Origin: an uncultured Paraprevotella sp.
Lineage (GTDB): Bacteria; Bacteroidota; Bacteroidia; Bacteroidales; Bacteroidaceae
Direction: 5' to 3'
NCBI GenBank assembly: GCA_910586505.1
Contig: CAJUGV010000003.1
Location: 191,541-255,540, forward strand
DNA: 64,000 bases
Under the pieces are notes generated by a model. It ran no database searches and was not told the origin of the DNA. It saw only the letters and a list, made by a program, of their open reading frames with translations. Of the stretch, positions 1-8,024 are shown piece after piece. Position 1 is the first letter of the stretch. Every line of letters begins with the position of its first letter. The position numbers and the translations under genes are program-made.

Positions 1-66
1 ATTTAATGCGAGATTCTCGCCCATTACACCCAGGCCTATCAAACCCACATCTGACATTTGTTCCAT
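1..66 (-). CDS. gnd: 6-phosphogluconate dehydrogenase, N-terminal fragment
   Basis: Only the first 22 codons lie in the window; the gene continues off the left edge. The translation begins MEQMSDVGLIGLGVMGENLA, the NADP-binding GLGVMGxNLA signature that opens 6-phosphogluconate dehydrogenase of the oxidative pentose phosphate pathway. A strong purine-rich ribosome binding site (AAGGAGGAGG) lies just upstream of the ATG at 66. A second in-frame ATG at 57 is possible, but its spacing to the site is longer. Identity rests on the Rossmann motif and its flanking residues, so related beta-hydroxyacid dehydrogenases are not fully excluded. Confidence 0.75.
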   Translation of the reverse strand, partial: MEQMSDVGLIGLGVMGENLALN

Positions 67-361
67 ACCTCCTCCTTTTTATCATTCATACTTACTTCCC
101 AAAGGTCTGAAAAGACGCATTCATATCCAAATAATAGAGACAAGAAATCATCCGACTTAACTTTTTTATGTATCCAAGAAAATAAATAAAGAAAAAACAT
201 CTTACACAAAAGCGGCTCAAACATCTATATGACAAAGAAATACGAATATAACACCATAGAAACATATGATATGAAAGGCCTCATCTTTCAGCTTTTTTAC
301 TAAAATTATTCTAAACACATACACATCACGAAAAAACGGTTATTTTTAGCCAAAAGACGTA

Positions 362-388
362 CTTACGAATCGCTGTTGTTTTCGTAAG
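362..388. repeat. Inverted repeat, 8-bp arms
   Basis: CTTACGAA (362-369) and TTCGTAAG (381-388) are perfect complements separated by 11 bases. There is no T-tract after either arm, so a terminator is unlikely; it could be an operator or chance. Confidence 0.35.
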
Positions 389-482
389 AAAGGCGTTATC
401 GGCAGAAAAGCCCTACCATCCGTTTGGAACATAAAACAAACAGCAGGATATGTCCCCACTGTGTTGGAAAATAAACGAAAAA

Positions 483-537
483 ATCATGAGGATGACTTTT
501 TTAAACCGTGCGGAGTACTTTTAAAAATCATGAGGAG
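483..537 (+). repeat. Three 22-23 bp spaced ATCATGAGGA-like units
   Basis: The decamers ATCATGAGGA (483-492), ACCGTGCGGA (505-514) and ATCATGAGGA (528-537) recur every 22-23 bp, with T-rich spacers between them. Related units occur at 25689-25763 and 61522-61630. The spacing matches two helical turns, as expected of direct-repeat binding sites on one DNA face. The function is unknown. Confidence 0.5.
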
Positions 538-610
538 AACCATCCGACGGAATGCAGAAGACTGCAAACAGCCCTGTATACCCCTTCAAAAAGTTATGAA
601 ATAAAAAAAG

Positions 611-747
611 CCTTCACTCCTTCAGACTATCTGACAATCACATGGTTAAGGTGAAGGATCATATCTATCTTCCTTCACCGTCCCTTCACACACAGGATTA
701 CATAGGACTGTAAGTAGCTGAATTTGAGAGATTCCCGGTGAAGGATC
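611..747. repeat. Cluster of CCTTCAC / GTGAAGG heptamers
   Basis: CCTTCAC occurs at 611-617, 672-678 and 683-689, and its complement at 650-658 and 737-747. The copies at 650-658 and 671-679 form a perfect 9-bp-arm inverted repeat with a 12-base loop. GGTGAAGGATC is present twice as a direct repeat. I cannot assign a function. Confidence 0.45.
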
Positions 748-804
748 TACACAAACTCATATTTCACGTTAGTTCCCGATATTATTATCCACGAATCAAA
801 ACGA

Positions 805-838
805 AAAAGAGGTTTTCTTGTATAAGAAAACCTCTTTT
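805..838 (-). terminator. Terminator of tRNA-Pro
   Basis: A perfect 15-bp-arm hairpin (805-819 and 824-838) with a 4-base loop lies immediately 3' of the leftward tRNA-Pro gene and ends in a T-rich arm. It has the form of an intrinsic terminator and could work in both directions. Confidence 0.8.
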
Positions 839-845
839 AAGGATG

Positions 846-920
846 TCGGGATGACTGGATTCGAACCAGCGACCACTCGCCCCCCAGACGAGTACTCTAA
901 CCGGACTGAGCTACATCCCG
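846..920 (-). tRNA. tRNA-Pro (GGG)
   Basis: The reverse complement folds as a tRNA: acceptor CGGGATG pairs with CATCCCG, the D-arm contains TAGCTCAG, and the anticodon stem CTCGT/GCGAG closes a loop CTGGGGG with anticodon GGG. The T-arm carries the invariant GGTTCGAATCC. CCA is not encoded. It is read leftward from a promoter at 931-962 that shares an inverted repeat with the aroA promoter, and it is followed by a strong hairpin terminator. Confidence 0.95.
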
Positions 921-930
921 TTTGCGAGTG

Positions 931-962
931 CAAAAGTAGAAATTGTTTTTGAATTCTCCAAA
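931..962 (-). promoter_or_regulatory. Bacteroides-type promoter of tRNA-Pro
   Basis: On the minus strand, TTTG (962-959), a 20-bp spacer and TACTTTTG (938-931) match the Bacteroides primary sigma factor consensus. The -7 box lies 11 bp upstream of the tRNA 5' end. Confidence 0.75.
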
Positions 963-978
963 TTAATTTCTACTTTTG
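948..978 (+). promoter_or_regulatory. Bacteroides-type promoter of aroA
   Basis: TTTG (948-951), a 19-bp spacer and TACTTTTG (971-978) match the Bacteroides consensus; the aroA ATG follows at 1007. This promoter overlaps the divergent tRNA-Pro promoter. The two -7 boxes lie in the 14-bp arms (931-944 and 965-978) of a perfect inverted repeat. Confidence 0.75.
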
Positions 979-1006
979 TGGTGATTAAATCACTATCTCA
1001 AGCAAA

Positions 1007-2254
1007 ATGCAAATCAAACTCACCGCACCTCCTCTCCTGAAACATGAGACTGCACTCCCGGCCAGCAAAAGCATTAGCAACAGGGCACTTATCATTCATG
1101 CGCTGACAAAAGGAAAGGATATGCCTCAAAATATATCAGACTGTGATGACACGTTCGTCATGGTCAGGGCGCTGACACAATCCGAAGAGACGGTAGACAT
1201 CATGGCCGCCGGTACAGCCATGCGCTTTCTATCAGCCTATTACGCAACCCATGAAGGCACACACGTGTTAACGGGAACGGACCGGATGAAACAACGCCCC
1301 ATCGGTATCCTCGTAGAAGCCCTGCGAAATTTGGGTGCGCGGATTGAATATATGGAGAAAGAAGGATACCCCCCCTTACGTATTAACGGCGGACTACATG
1401 AAGGCGGCTTCCTTACATTAGCGGGCAATATAAGTTCACAGTATATTTCAGCTTTATTAATGACGGGACCGGTACTTAAAAAAGGATTGACACTGGAACT
1501 GACGGGGGATATTATCTCCCGCCCATACATCAATCTGACATTGAAAATGATGAAAGATTTCGGTGCACAAGCAGAATGGACAGACGAACGGCACATCTCA
1601 GTTCACCCCGTCGCCTATCGCCCTACCGTCTATTACATAGAAAACGATTGGAGCGCGGCTTCCTACTGGTATGAAATGATGGCACTGACCTCCGACAAAG
1701 ATGCAGAAATCATTCTGAAGGGATTGTTTGCCGACAGTCCGCAGGGCGATGCCGGTGTATGTACCCTTTTCGAACAGTTAGGAGTACACACCGATTTTTT
1801 TCATCATGAAGACGGAACGCCCTGCATACGGTTGACCAAGCAACCCGCCCGCATCACGTATATGAAACAGAATTTTGTAGATTGTCCCGATCTGGCACAA
1901 ACATTTGTTGTCACCTGCGCTATGTTAGGCATCCCGTTCCACTTCACCGGCCTGCAAAGCCTGAAAATAAAAGAAACCGACCGTATCGCCGCACTCATCT
2001 GCGAATTGAATAAACTGGGGTATTCCCTGCATGAAGCCAATGCTTCGGAATTGTATTGGGACGGAAAAAAGACACCACCGCAACCGCAACCTTCAATAGA
2101 CACTTACGAAGACCATCGCATGGCTATGGCCTTTGCCCCATGCTGTCTCATTATACCAGAGGTAAGAATCAACAATCCGCAAGTAGTCAGCAAATCATAT
2201 CCCCGATATTGGGAACACCTGAAAGACGCAGGTTTTGAAATCATTACACTATGA
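1007..2254 (+). CDS. aroA: 3-phosphoshikimate 1-carboxyvinyltransferase (EPSP synthase)
   Basis: Transfers enolpyruvate from PEP to shikimate-3-phosphate, the sixth shikimate-pathway step, in the cytoplasm. The 415-residue protein has the substrate-binding PASKSISNRALI near residues 18-29, AGTAMRF near 68, SSQYISALLM, the catalytic KIKETDRI motif around 325 and EDHRMAMAF near the end. It is slightly shorter than proteobacterial enzymes (about 427 residues), as is usual for Bacteroidetes. It is preceded by a consensus promoter and its stop overlaps the next start (ATGA at 2251), so it heads an operon reaching at least to 3494. Shikimate kinase is encoded separately at 36117. Confidence 0.97.
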   Translation: MQIKLTAPPLLKHETALPASKSISNRALIIHALTKGKDMPQNISDCDDTFVMVRALTQSEETVDIMAAGTAMRFLSAYYATHEGTHVLTGTDRMKQRPIGILVEALRNLGARIEYMEKEGYPPLRINGGLHEGGFLTLAGNISSQYISALLMTGPVLKKGLTLELTGDIISRPYINLTLKMMKDFGAQAEWTDERHISVHPVAYRPTVYYIENDWSAASYWYEMMALTSDKDAEIILKGLFADSPQGDAGVCTLFEQLGVHTDFFHHEDGTPCIRLTKQPARITYMKQNFVDCPDLAQTFVVTCAMLGIPFHFTGLQSLKIKETDRIAALICELNKLGYSLHEANASELYWDGKKTPPQPQPSIDTYEDHRMAMAFAPCCLIIPEVRINNPQVVSKSYPRYWEHLKDAGFEIITL

Positions 2255-2682
2255 TCATCATCTATATCCTTTTAGCCCTTGTCGCGGCAGCCGGTATTGC
2301 AATGGTAGCCGGATGGATGCGAAACCGTTCGCTGAAAAAAAAACTGGAACGTGGAGAAATCAGCGAAATACCCTCCGTGGTACAACCTCAGCAGGAATGT
2401 TGCGGACAACATGAAGTGTGTGAAAAAGACAGCTTGCTGGCAGCCGTAAGCAAACAAATAGAATATTATAACGATGAAGAACTCGACCGTTTCAAAGGTA
2501 AAGATCCGGCCTCTTATACAACGACGGATACGGACGAGTTCAGAGATATCCTCTACACGATGCGCGACGATGAGGTTGCCGGTTGGGCACGCAGCCTGCA
2601 ACTGCGCGGCATCACCTTGCCCGATGCCATAAAAGACGAAGTATTTCTGATTATCGGAGAAAGAAGAACGGAACACCTATGA
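2251..2682 (+). CDS. Small membrane-anchored protein with CCxxHxxC motif
   Basis: A 143-residue protein I cannot assign to a characterised family. One N-terminal transmembrane helix (about residues 2-21) is followed by a basic stretch, a Cys/His cluster (C50, C51, H54, C57) and an acidic soluble region. The Cys/His spacing suggests a metal or thiol site. Its start overlaps the aroA stop and its stop overlaps the permease start, both as ATGA, so translation is probably coupled. Lying directly before a metal-type ABC permease, it could be an accessory metal-binding factor; that is inference from position and residues only. Confidence 0.7.
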   Translation: MIIIYILLALVAAAGIAMVAGWMRNRSLKKKLERGEISEIPSVVQPQQECCGQHEVCEKDSLLAAVSKQIEYYNDEELDRFKGKDPASYTTTDTDEFRDILYTMRDDEVAGWARSLQLRGITLPDAIKDEVFLIIGERRTEHL

Positions 2683-3494
2683 GTATATTGTCTTATACTT
2701 TTTTTCAACATGCCCTGTTGGGTAGCCTGCTGGCCAGCATCCTTTGCGGACTGACCGGCACTTATATTGTAACGCGACGACTGGTATTCATCAGTGGCGG
2801 CATTACACATGCCTCATTCGGCGGCATCGGCATCGGCGTATGTTTCGGCCTGCCTCCTATTCTCTCGGCTGCCATATTCTCCGTACTCTCCGCCTGCGGC
2901 ATACAATGGTTCAGCCAACGCCGCGATATGCGTGAAGACTCCGCCATCGCCATTTTCTGGACTTTGGGTATGAGCATCGGCATCATATGCAGTTTTCTCA
3001 CCCCAGGATTCACCCCCGAACTATCATCCTATCTTTTCGGCAATATTTTGACCGTTACCCATTCCGACCTTTACCTACTGGGCACATTGGTACTCATCGC
3101 CTCTATCGCCTTTGTACTATTTCTGCGTCCGCTTGTTTCCATCGCATTCGATACGGAATTCGCCCGTTCGCAACGTCTTCCTGTAACCTTGACGGAATAT
3201 GCGATGATGGCTTTCATCGCACTGACTATCGTGGCCTGCCTGCGGATGGTAGGTATTGTGCTGGTCATATCCCTGCTCACCATCCCGCAAGTGACCGCCA
3301 ACCTTTTCACACATAATTTCCGGCACATGGCATTACTCTCTATCCTGACCGGATACAGCAGCTGTCTGGGCGGTTTGTTCCTGTCCTTTCATTACAACAT
3401 CCCGTCAGGAGCCTCCATCATCTTTGTATCTATCCTCATCTATCTGGTATGCAAAGCTATTTCATGGATAATTATCCGATACAGGGAGCAATAA
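2679..3494 (+). CDS. ABC-3 family metal permease (ZnuB/TroC-like)
   Basis: A 271-residue polytopic membrane protein of the zinc/manganese ABC-3 permease family, the inner-membrane channel of a binding-protein-dependent importer. Visible hallmarks are LTGTYIVTRRLVFISGGITHASFGGIGIG near the N-terminus, LLTIPQVTANLFT near residue 205 and about eight hydrophobic helices. I chose the ATG at 2679, which overlaps the upstream stop; a longer frame from 2583 has no family similarity. No ATPase or substrate-binding protein gene is adjacent, so its partners must be encoded elsewhere. Zinc is the likeliest substrate, but the sequence does not prove it. Confidence 0.88.
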   Translation: MSILSYTFFQHALLGSLLASILCGLTGTYIVTRRLVFISGGITHASFGGIGIGVCFGLPPILSAAIFSVLSACGIQWFSQRRDMREDSAIAIFWTLGMSIGIICSFLTPGFTPELSSYLFGNILTVTHSDLYLLGTLVLIASIAFVLFLRPLVSIAFDTEFARSQRLPVTLTEYAMMAFIALTIVACLRMVGIVLVISLLTIPQVTANLFTHNFRHMALLSILTGYSSCLGGLFLSFHYNIPSGASIIFVSILIYLVCKAISWIIIRYREQ

Positions 3495-3534
3495 ATCATA
3501 TAAATTTCAGTTATCTAACTATCTGAATAAAACA

Positions 3535-6438
3535 TTGAAAAAAAGGGTTCTACATATTATTGTCCGCACCACGGTACTGTTATCCGTCTTTACGGCATGC
3601 TCTACGAAAAAGAACACGTCGGGCAGCCGCTTCTACCATGCCATGACGGCACGGTTCAACACATATTTCAACGGATCGGAAGCTTTTAAAGAAGGAGTTC
3701 TGGAACAACAGAAAGGACACAAGGACAACTACACCGCCCTGCTGCCTATGTTCACAGCGCGAAACAAATCGACCGCATCCATAGGCAAGTCCAACTTCCA
3801 GACAGCAATAGAGAAATGCGAAAAAGCCATCAAACAGCATTCTATCAAAGCTAAACCCAAAACGAATGTCAATAAACGGAAAAGCGAGAAAGAAAAAGCT
3901 TATATGGCACGCAAGGAATTCAATCCTTTCTTGCGCCACGCATGGATGCTCATGGGAAATGCCCAATTCCGACAAGGAGACTTCATCGAAGCCGCGTCCA
4001 CCTTCAACTATATCAGCGGACTTTATACCGGACAACCGGACATTGTTTCCGTGGCCCGTGCCTATCTGGCTCGCTGTTATGTGGAACTGGAATGGCCCTA
4101 CGATGCGGAAGACATCTTTCAAAAAATAAGACGCGACAGCATCGGTAGCGAGGGACAGAAGGAATTCAATGCTTCATATGCCGATTATCTTATTCTCGTA
4201 AAGCAATATGAAGAGGCTATCCCGTATTTGCGAAAAACCATAAAAAAGGAAAAAAGCAAACAGCAACGCGCACGCCTAAATTACCTGTTAGGGCAACTCT
4301 ATCACGAAATCGGAAACGACACTGAGGCTCACAAAGCATTGCGGCGCGTCATCCGTGCCAACCCTCCCTATGAGTTGTCATTCAATGCCCGTATCCTTCA
4401 AACCGAAGCGCTGTCAGCCGGCAACCACAACAAAACCGTAAAAAAACTGCGGCGCATGGCCAAGAATCCTAAAAACAAGGATTATCAAGACAGAATTTAC
4501 TACGCCATCGGCAATATTTATCTGACCAATACCGACACCGCGCGTTGCATCGGGGCCTATGAGACTGGTATCAAAGAAAGTACGCAAAACGGTATTGCAA
4601 AAGCCATGCTCCTATTACGTCTCGGAGAAATCTATTGGGATAAGGAGGATTATATCAATGCCCAACGATGTTACGCCGAACTGACCGGCATATTGAACAA
4701 AGAACATGAGGATTACAAAGAAGCAAAACGCCGTTCGGCCATATTAACGGAACTGGAACCTCACCTTTCCGCAATAAAACTGCAAGACAGTCTGCAATGG
4801 TTGGCCAAACTACCCGAACAAGAGCGGAACAAAGCCATAGATTACGTCATTGAAACACTGAAAAAACAAGAAAAAGAAGAAGCCCGCAAAAATATGCAGG
4901 CCGAAATGGCAGCCAAAATGCCTAAAACACCGACCTCCTCCATCCCTAATGCCGGAAACAGAGGAACAAATACCAGCAGCCTGGGACAAGCCGGCACATG
5001 GTATTTCTACAACCCGTCCGTAGTGGCACAAGGCAAACGTCAATTCCAACGAATCTGGGGCAAACGACCTTTAGAAGACAATTGGCGACGAAGCCATAAA
5101 AATGAAGACCGTTCGGAGGATTTCGGAGAATACGATTACAGTGAAGAAAGCGACAGCCTGCAAACTGCCGTGGCCGACAGCATAGCCATAGCCGACAGCA
5201 TAGCAGAAGCCCGCCAAAGAATGGCTGATTCACTAGCCAATGACCCGCATAACCGCGAATATTACCTACAACAGATTCCATTCACGGAAGAACAGCTACA
5301 GGCATCCAATGATATTCTGCGAGATGCACTGCTGCAAGCCGGAATTCTGGAAATGGAACGGTTGGAAAATTTCAGCCTGGCACGCCGCACACTGCTGCGC
5401 CTCATCGGCATGTTCCCAGATGTGAGTGATAAAGACAATGTCTACTACCACCTGTTCCTCATCAACGGACGGTTAAATGACATAAACGCTGCGGAAACCT
5501 ACAAGCAGGCACTCATCAACGAATTTCCGGGAAGCAAATATGCCGTAATGCTGGCCAACCCTAAATATGAGTTATACGCGCGACAAGGCAAACATATAGA
5601 AGATTCCCTATATGCTGCTACTTATGATGCATACACAAAGAACGAATACAAAAAAGTGTTTGACAACTATGCAACATCTTGTTCCGATTTTCCCGAGGGA
5701 GCACACCGCGCCAAGTTCATGTTTATACAAGCAATGAGCCAACTTTATGCCGGACAACGAGACAGTTTTCTGGTCACCCTGAAAAATGTTATCGAAAAGT
5801 ATCCGAAAGACGAAGTGACAGAAATGGCCCGCTATATTGTAAAGGGCATTCAGGAAGGACGCTCCCTGTCTGATGGAAAATATGCAGCCAGTGATATCTG
5901 GAGTCGGCGTACAGCCTCCGCACAACAGGACTCCACGGCTGAAGCCCAACAACTCAGCGAAGAACGATTAAGCAACTTCGTCTTCTTACTAGCCTATCCG
6001 GAAAACAGTCTGGACGAAGACCAGTTACTGTACGAAATGGCCCTCTATAACTTTACAAGTTTCATGGTACGCAACTTCGACATCAATATCGTTAAGTCCG
6101 ACGGGCTGGCACAGATGCGTATCAGCGGTTTCCTCAGCTACGACGAAGCACATGCCTATGCACAAAAACTATATGCAGATCCGCACATGAGTGTGACACT
6201 CAAAAACATACGTTCCGTCATTATTTCCGAACATAATTTGAAGTTGTTAGGCACGGTCTTTAGCTTCGATGACTACAAAAAATTCTACGATGAGAAGTTC
6301 GCACCATTGGAAGTTCCTGACGACCTGCGGTTAGACGAACCGACATCGATCGAAATCCGCACACTGGAGGATGAACCGACCGACGAAAGAGAAGACGAAT
6401 ACAACGAAGAAGACACGGAAAGCGGTATTATTTTCTAA
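3535..6438 (+). CDS. SprE/PorW-like TPR lipoprotein
   Basis: A 967-residue lipoprotein: basic N-terminus, hydrophobic segment and lipobox FTA-C with the modified cysteine at residue 22, followed by STKKNT. The stretch RFYHAMTARFNTYFNGSEAFKEG resembles the start of SprE/PorW, TPR lipoproteins tied to the type IX secretion system and gliding in Bacteroidetes. Several TPR-like helix pairs fill residues 120-420 and 590-790; a low-complexity acidic region (about 500-570) separates them and the C-terminus is very acidic. There is no ATG at the signal peptide: the start is a non-ATG codon (TTG or ATT) around 3535, just after an in-frame stop. The porX-like gene follows, a pairing that supports the assignment. 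Whether this organism has a working type IX system cannot be seen here. Confidence 0.75.
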   Translation: MKKRVLHIIVRTTVLLSVFTACSTKKNTSGSRFYHAMTARFNTYFNGSEAFKEGVLEQQKGHKDNYTALLPMFTARNKSTASIGKSNFQTAIEKCEKAIKQHSIKAKPKTNVNKRKSEKEKAYMARKEFNPFLRHAWMLMGNAQFRQGDFIEAASTFNYISGLYTGQPDIVSVARAYLARCYVELEWPYDAEDIFQKIRRDSIGSEGQKEFNASYADYLILVKQYEEAIPYLRKTIKKEKSKQQRARLNYLLGQLYHEIGNDTEAHKALRRVIRANPPYELSFNARILQTEALSAGNHNKTVKKLRRMAKNPKNKDYQDRIYYAIGNIYLTNTDTARCIGAYETGIKESTQNGIAKAMLLLRLGEIYWDKEDYINAQRCYAELTGILNKEHEDYKEAKRRSAILTELEPHLSAIKLQDSLQWLAKLPEQERNKAIDYVIETLKKQEKEEARKNMQAEMAAKMPKTPTSSIPNAGNRGTNTSSLGQAGTWYFYNPSVVAQGKRQFQRIWGKRPLEDNWRRSHKNEDRSEDFGEYDYSEESDSLQTAVADSIAIADSIAEARQRMADSLANDPHNREYYLQQIPFTEEQLQASNDILRDALLQAGILEMERLENFSLARRTLLRLIGMFPDVSDKDNVYYHLFLINGRLNDINAAETYKQALINEFPGSKYAVMLANPKYELYARQGKHIEDSLYAATYDAYTKNEYKKVFDNYATSCSDFPEGAHRAKFMFIQAMSQLYAGQRDSFLVTLKNVIEKYPKDEVTEMARYIVKGIQEGRSLSDGKYAASDIWSRRTASAQQDSTAEAQQLSEERLSNFVFLLAYPENSLDEDQLLYEMALYNFTSFMVRNFDINIVKSDGLAQMRISGFLSYDEAHAYAQKLYADPHMSVTLKNIRSVIISEHNLKLLGTVFSFDDYKKFYDEKFAPLEVPDDLRLDEPTSIEIRTLEDEPTDEREDEYNEEDTESGIIF

Positions 6439-6457
6439 CCAACGAAACTATCATGAC

Positions 6458-8011
6458 ATGAATAACGGCTTATTACTTTGGGTAGATGACGAAATAGAAC
6501 TGCTGAAAGCACATATTCTATTTCTCGAAAAAAAAGGATATGAAGTTGAAACTGTATCCAACGGACAAGACGCACTGGACAAGTGCGCAGACACGACATA
6601 CGACCTGATTCTTCTGGACGAAAACATGCCGGGGCTGAGTGGATTGGAGACGTTATCGCGCATCAAGGAAATCACGCCAGTAACTCCTATTGTAATGGTG
6701 ACCAAAAGCGAAGAAGAAAACATTATGGATCAGGCAATAGGTTCCAAAATTGCAGACTATCTTATCAAGCCGGTCAATCCCACACAAATACTTCTCACTC
6801 TAAAAAAGAACATTCATAAGAAAGAAATTGTAACAGAGGTGGCCCAAACAGGCTATCAACAGGAGTTTGGACGAATAGGTATGCAAATCAATGACTCGCT
6901 GACGTTCGACGATTGGAAAGAAGTGTACAAACGACTTGTTTACTGGGAGCTGGAACTATCCGAAACAGACAGCAGCATGGATGAAATGCTGAGCATGCAG
7001 AAAACGGAAGCCAACCAGGCTTTTGCCAAATTCATACGCAAACACTACGAGAACTGGATTTCTCATCCGGAAAACCGACCGGTCATGAGTCCCGACATAT
7101 TCAAGACCAAGATTTTCCCCCTGCTGAATCAGGGAGAAAAAGTGTTTCTCATCGTATTAGACAATTTCCGCTACGACCAATGGCGCACACTGAGTACGGA
7201 ACTGGCCGATGCTTTTCTCATTGAGGAAGACATCTATTGCAGCATCCTGCCAACAGCTACACAATATGCCCGCAACGCCATCTTTTCCGGTCTCATGCCG
7301 GATAAAATAGCCCAGATGTACCCAGAACTGTGGGTGGATGAAGACGAAGAGGAAGGTAAAAATCTAAATGAAGAACCACTCATCCAAACACAATTGGACC
7401 GGTTTCGTCGCAAAAACTCGTTCAGTTACTACAAAATAAACGATTCCAATACCGCCGACAAGCTTATCGGCCATTTCAAACAACTGGAAAAGAACGACCT
7501 GAATGTCGTGGTCTTCAATTTCATTGACATGCTATCGCACGCCCGTACCGAATCCAAAACAGTGCGCGAGCTAGCCTCCAACGAGGCGGCTTACCGCAGC
7601 ATTACCCAAAGCTGGTTCCGCCATTCTGCCGTAAAAGACTTGTTCAAAGCCCTTGCTGCAAGTAACTATAAAATTATCGTAACTACCGACCATGGAAGTA
7701 TACGGGTGAAGAATCCGGTCAAAGTGGTCGGTGACAAAAATACCAACACCAACCTGCGCTACAAACTGGGCAAGAACCTGAAATATAACGTCAAGGAAGT
7801 TTTTGAAATAAAAGATCCACGCAAAGCACTTCTGCCCTCACCGAATCTGAGTACGACTTATATCTTCGCTTCGGGCGACAGTTTCTTTGCCTACCCCAAT
7901 AATTACAACTATTACGTATCCTACTATCGAGATACATTTCAGCACGGAGGCATTTCTATGGAAGAAATGCTCATCCCGCTGATCACCCTGCAAAGCAAAA
8001 AGAGAATCTAA
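6458..8011 (+). CDS. porX: PorX-like response regulator with PglZ phosphatase domain
   Basis: A 517-residue two-domain protein with the architecture and length of PorX, the two-component effector of type IX secretion regulation. Residues 1-120 form a receiver domain: acidic VDDE at 9-12, phospho-acceptor D54 in LILLDENMPG, and lysine in VTKSEE near 106. Residues about 160-517 form a PglZ/alkaline-phosphatase-superfamily domain, with IVLDNFRYDQWR and TTDHGS as likely metal-binding motifs. I chose the ATG at 6458 because the receiver fold starts there; an upstream start at 6371 would add 29 residues overlapping the previous gene. It follows the SprE-like gene and precedes tsaE by 13 bp. PorX homologues are reported to hydrolyse oligonucleotides; activity here is inference. 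Confidence 0.88.
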   Translation: MNNGLLLWVDDEIELLKAHILFLEKKGYEVETVSNGQDALDKCADTTYDLILLDENMPGLSGLETLSRIKEITPVTPIVMVTKSEEENIMDQAIGSKIADYLIKPVNPTQILLTLKKNIHKKEIVTEVAQTGYQQEFGRIGMQINDSLTFDDWKEVYKRLVYWELELSETDSSMDEMLSMQKTEANQAFAKFIRKHYENWISHPENRPVMSPDIFKTKIFPLLNQGEKVFLIVLDNFRYDQWRTLSTELADAFLIEEDIYCSILPTATQYARNAIFSGLMPDKIAQMYPELWVDEDEEEGKNLNEEPLIQTQLDRFRRKNSFSYYKINDSNTADKLIGHFKQLEKNDLNVVVFNFIDMLSHARTESKTVRELASNEAAYRSITQSWFRHSAVKDLFKALAASNYKIIVTTDHGSIRVKNPVKVVGDKNTNTNLRYKLGKNLKYNVKEVFEIKDPRKALLPSPNLSTTYIFASGDSFFAYPNNYNYYVSYYRDTFQHGGISMEEMLIPLITLQSKKRI

Positions 8012-8024
8012 AAAAGAAAACAAT

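Larger units (their letters stand above)
67..845. other. Long non-coding region between gnd and tRNA-Pro
   Basis: I find no convincing gene in these 780 bases. The small leftward open frame at 39-224 overlaps the gnd start in another frame and resembles no protein I know. The region holds an 8-bp-arm hairpin (362-388), three ATCATGAGGA-like units spaced 22-23 bp (483-537), a cluster of CCTTCAC/GTGAAGG motifs (611-747) and the tRNA terminator (805-838). It is AT-rich and may be the remnant of decayed DNA next to a tRNA gene. Confidence 0.6.

Noticed and set aside
39..224. Leftward 61-codon open frame next to gnd
   Set aside because: It overlaps the gnd start in another frame, has no family resemblance and lies in AT-rich DNA.
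2583..2678. Longer start for the metal permease
   Set aside because: The extra 32 residues lie inside the upstream gene and do not resemble the family; the ATGA overlap at 2679 is the normal arrangement.
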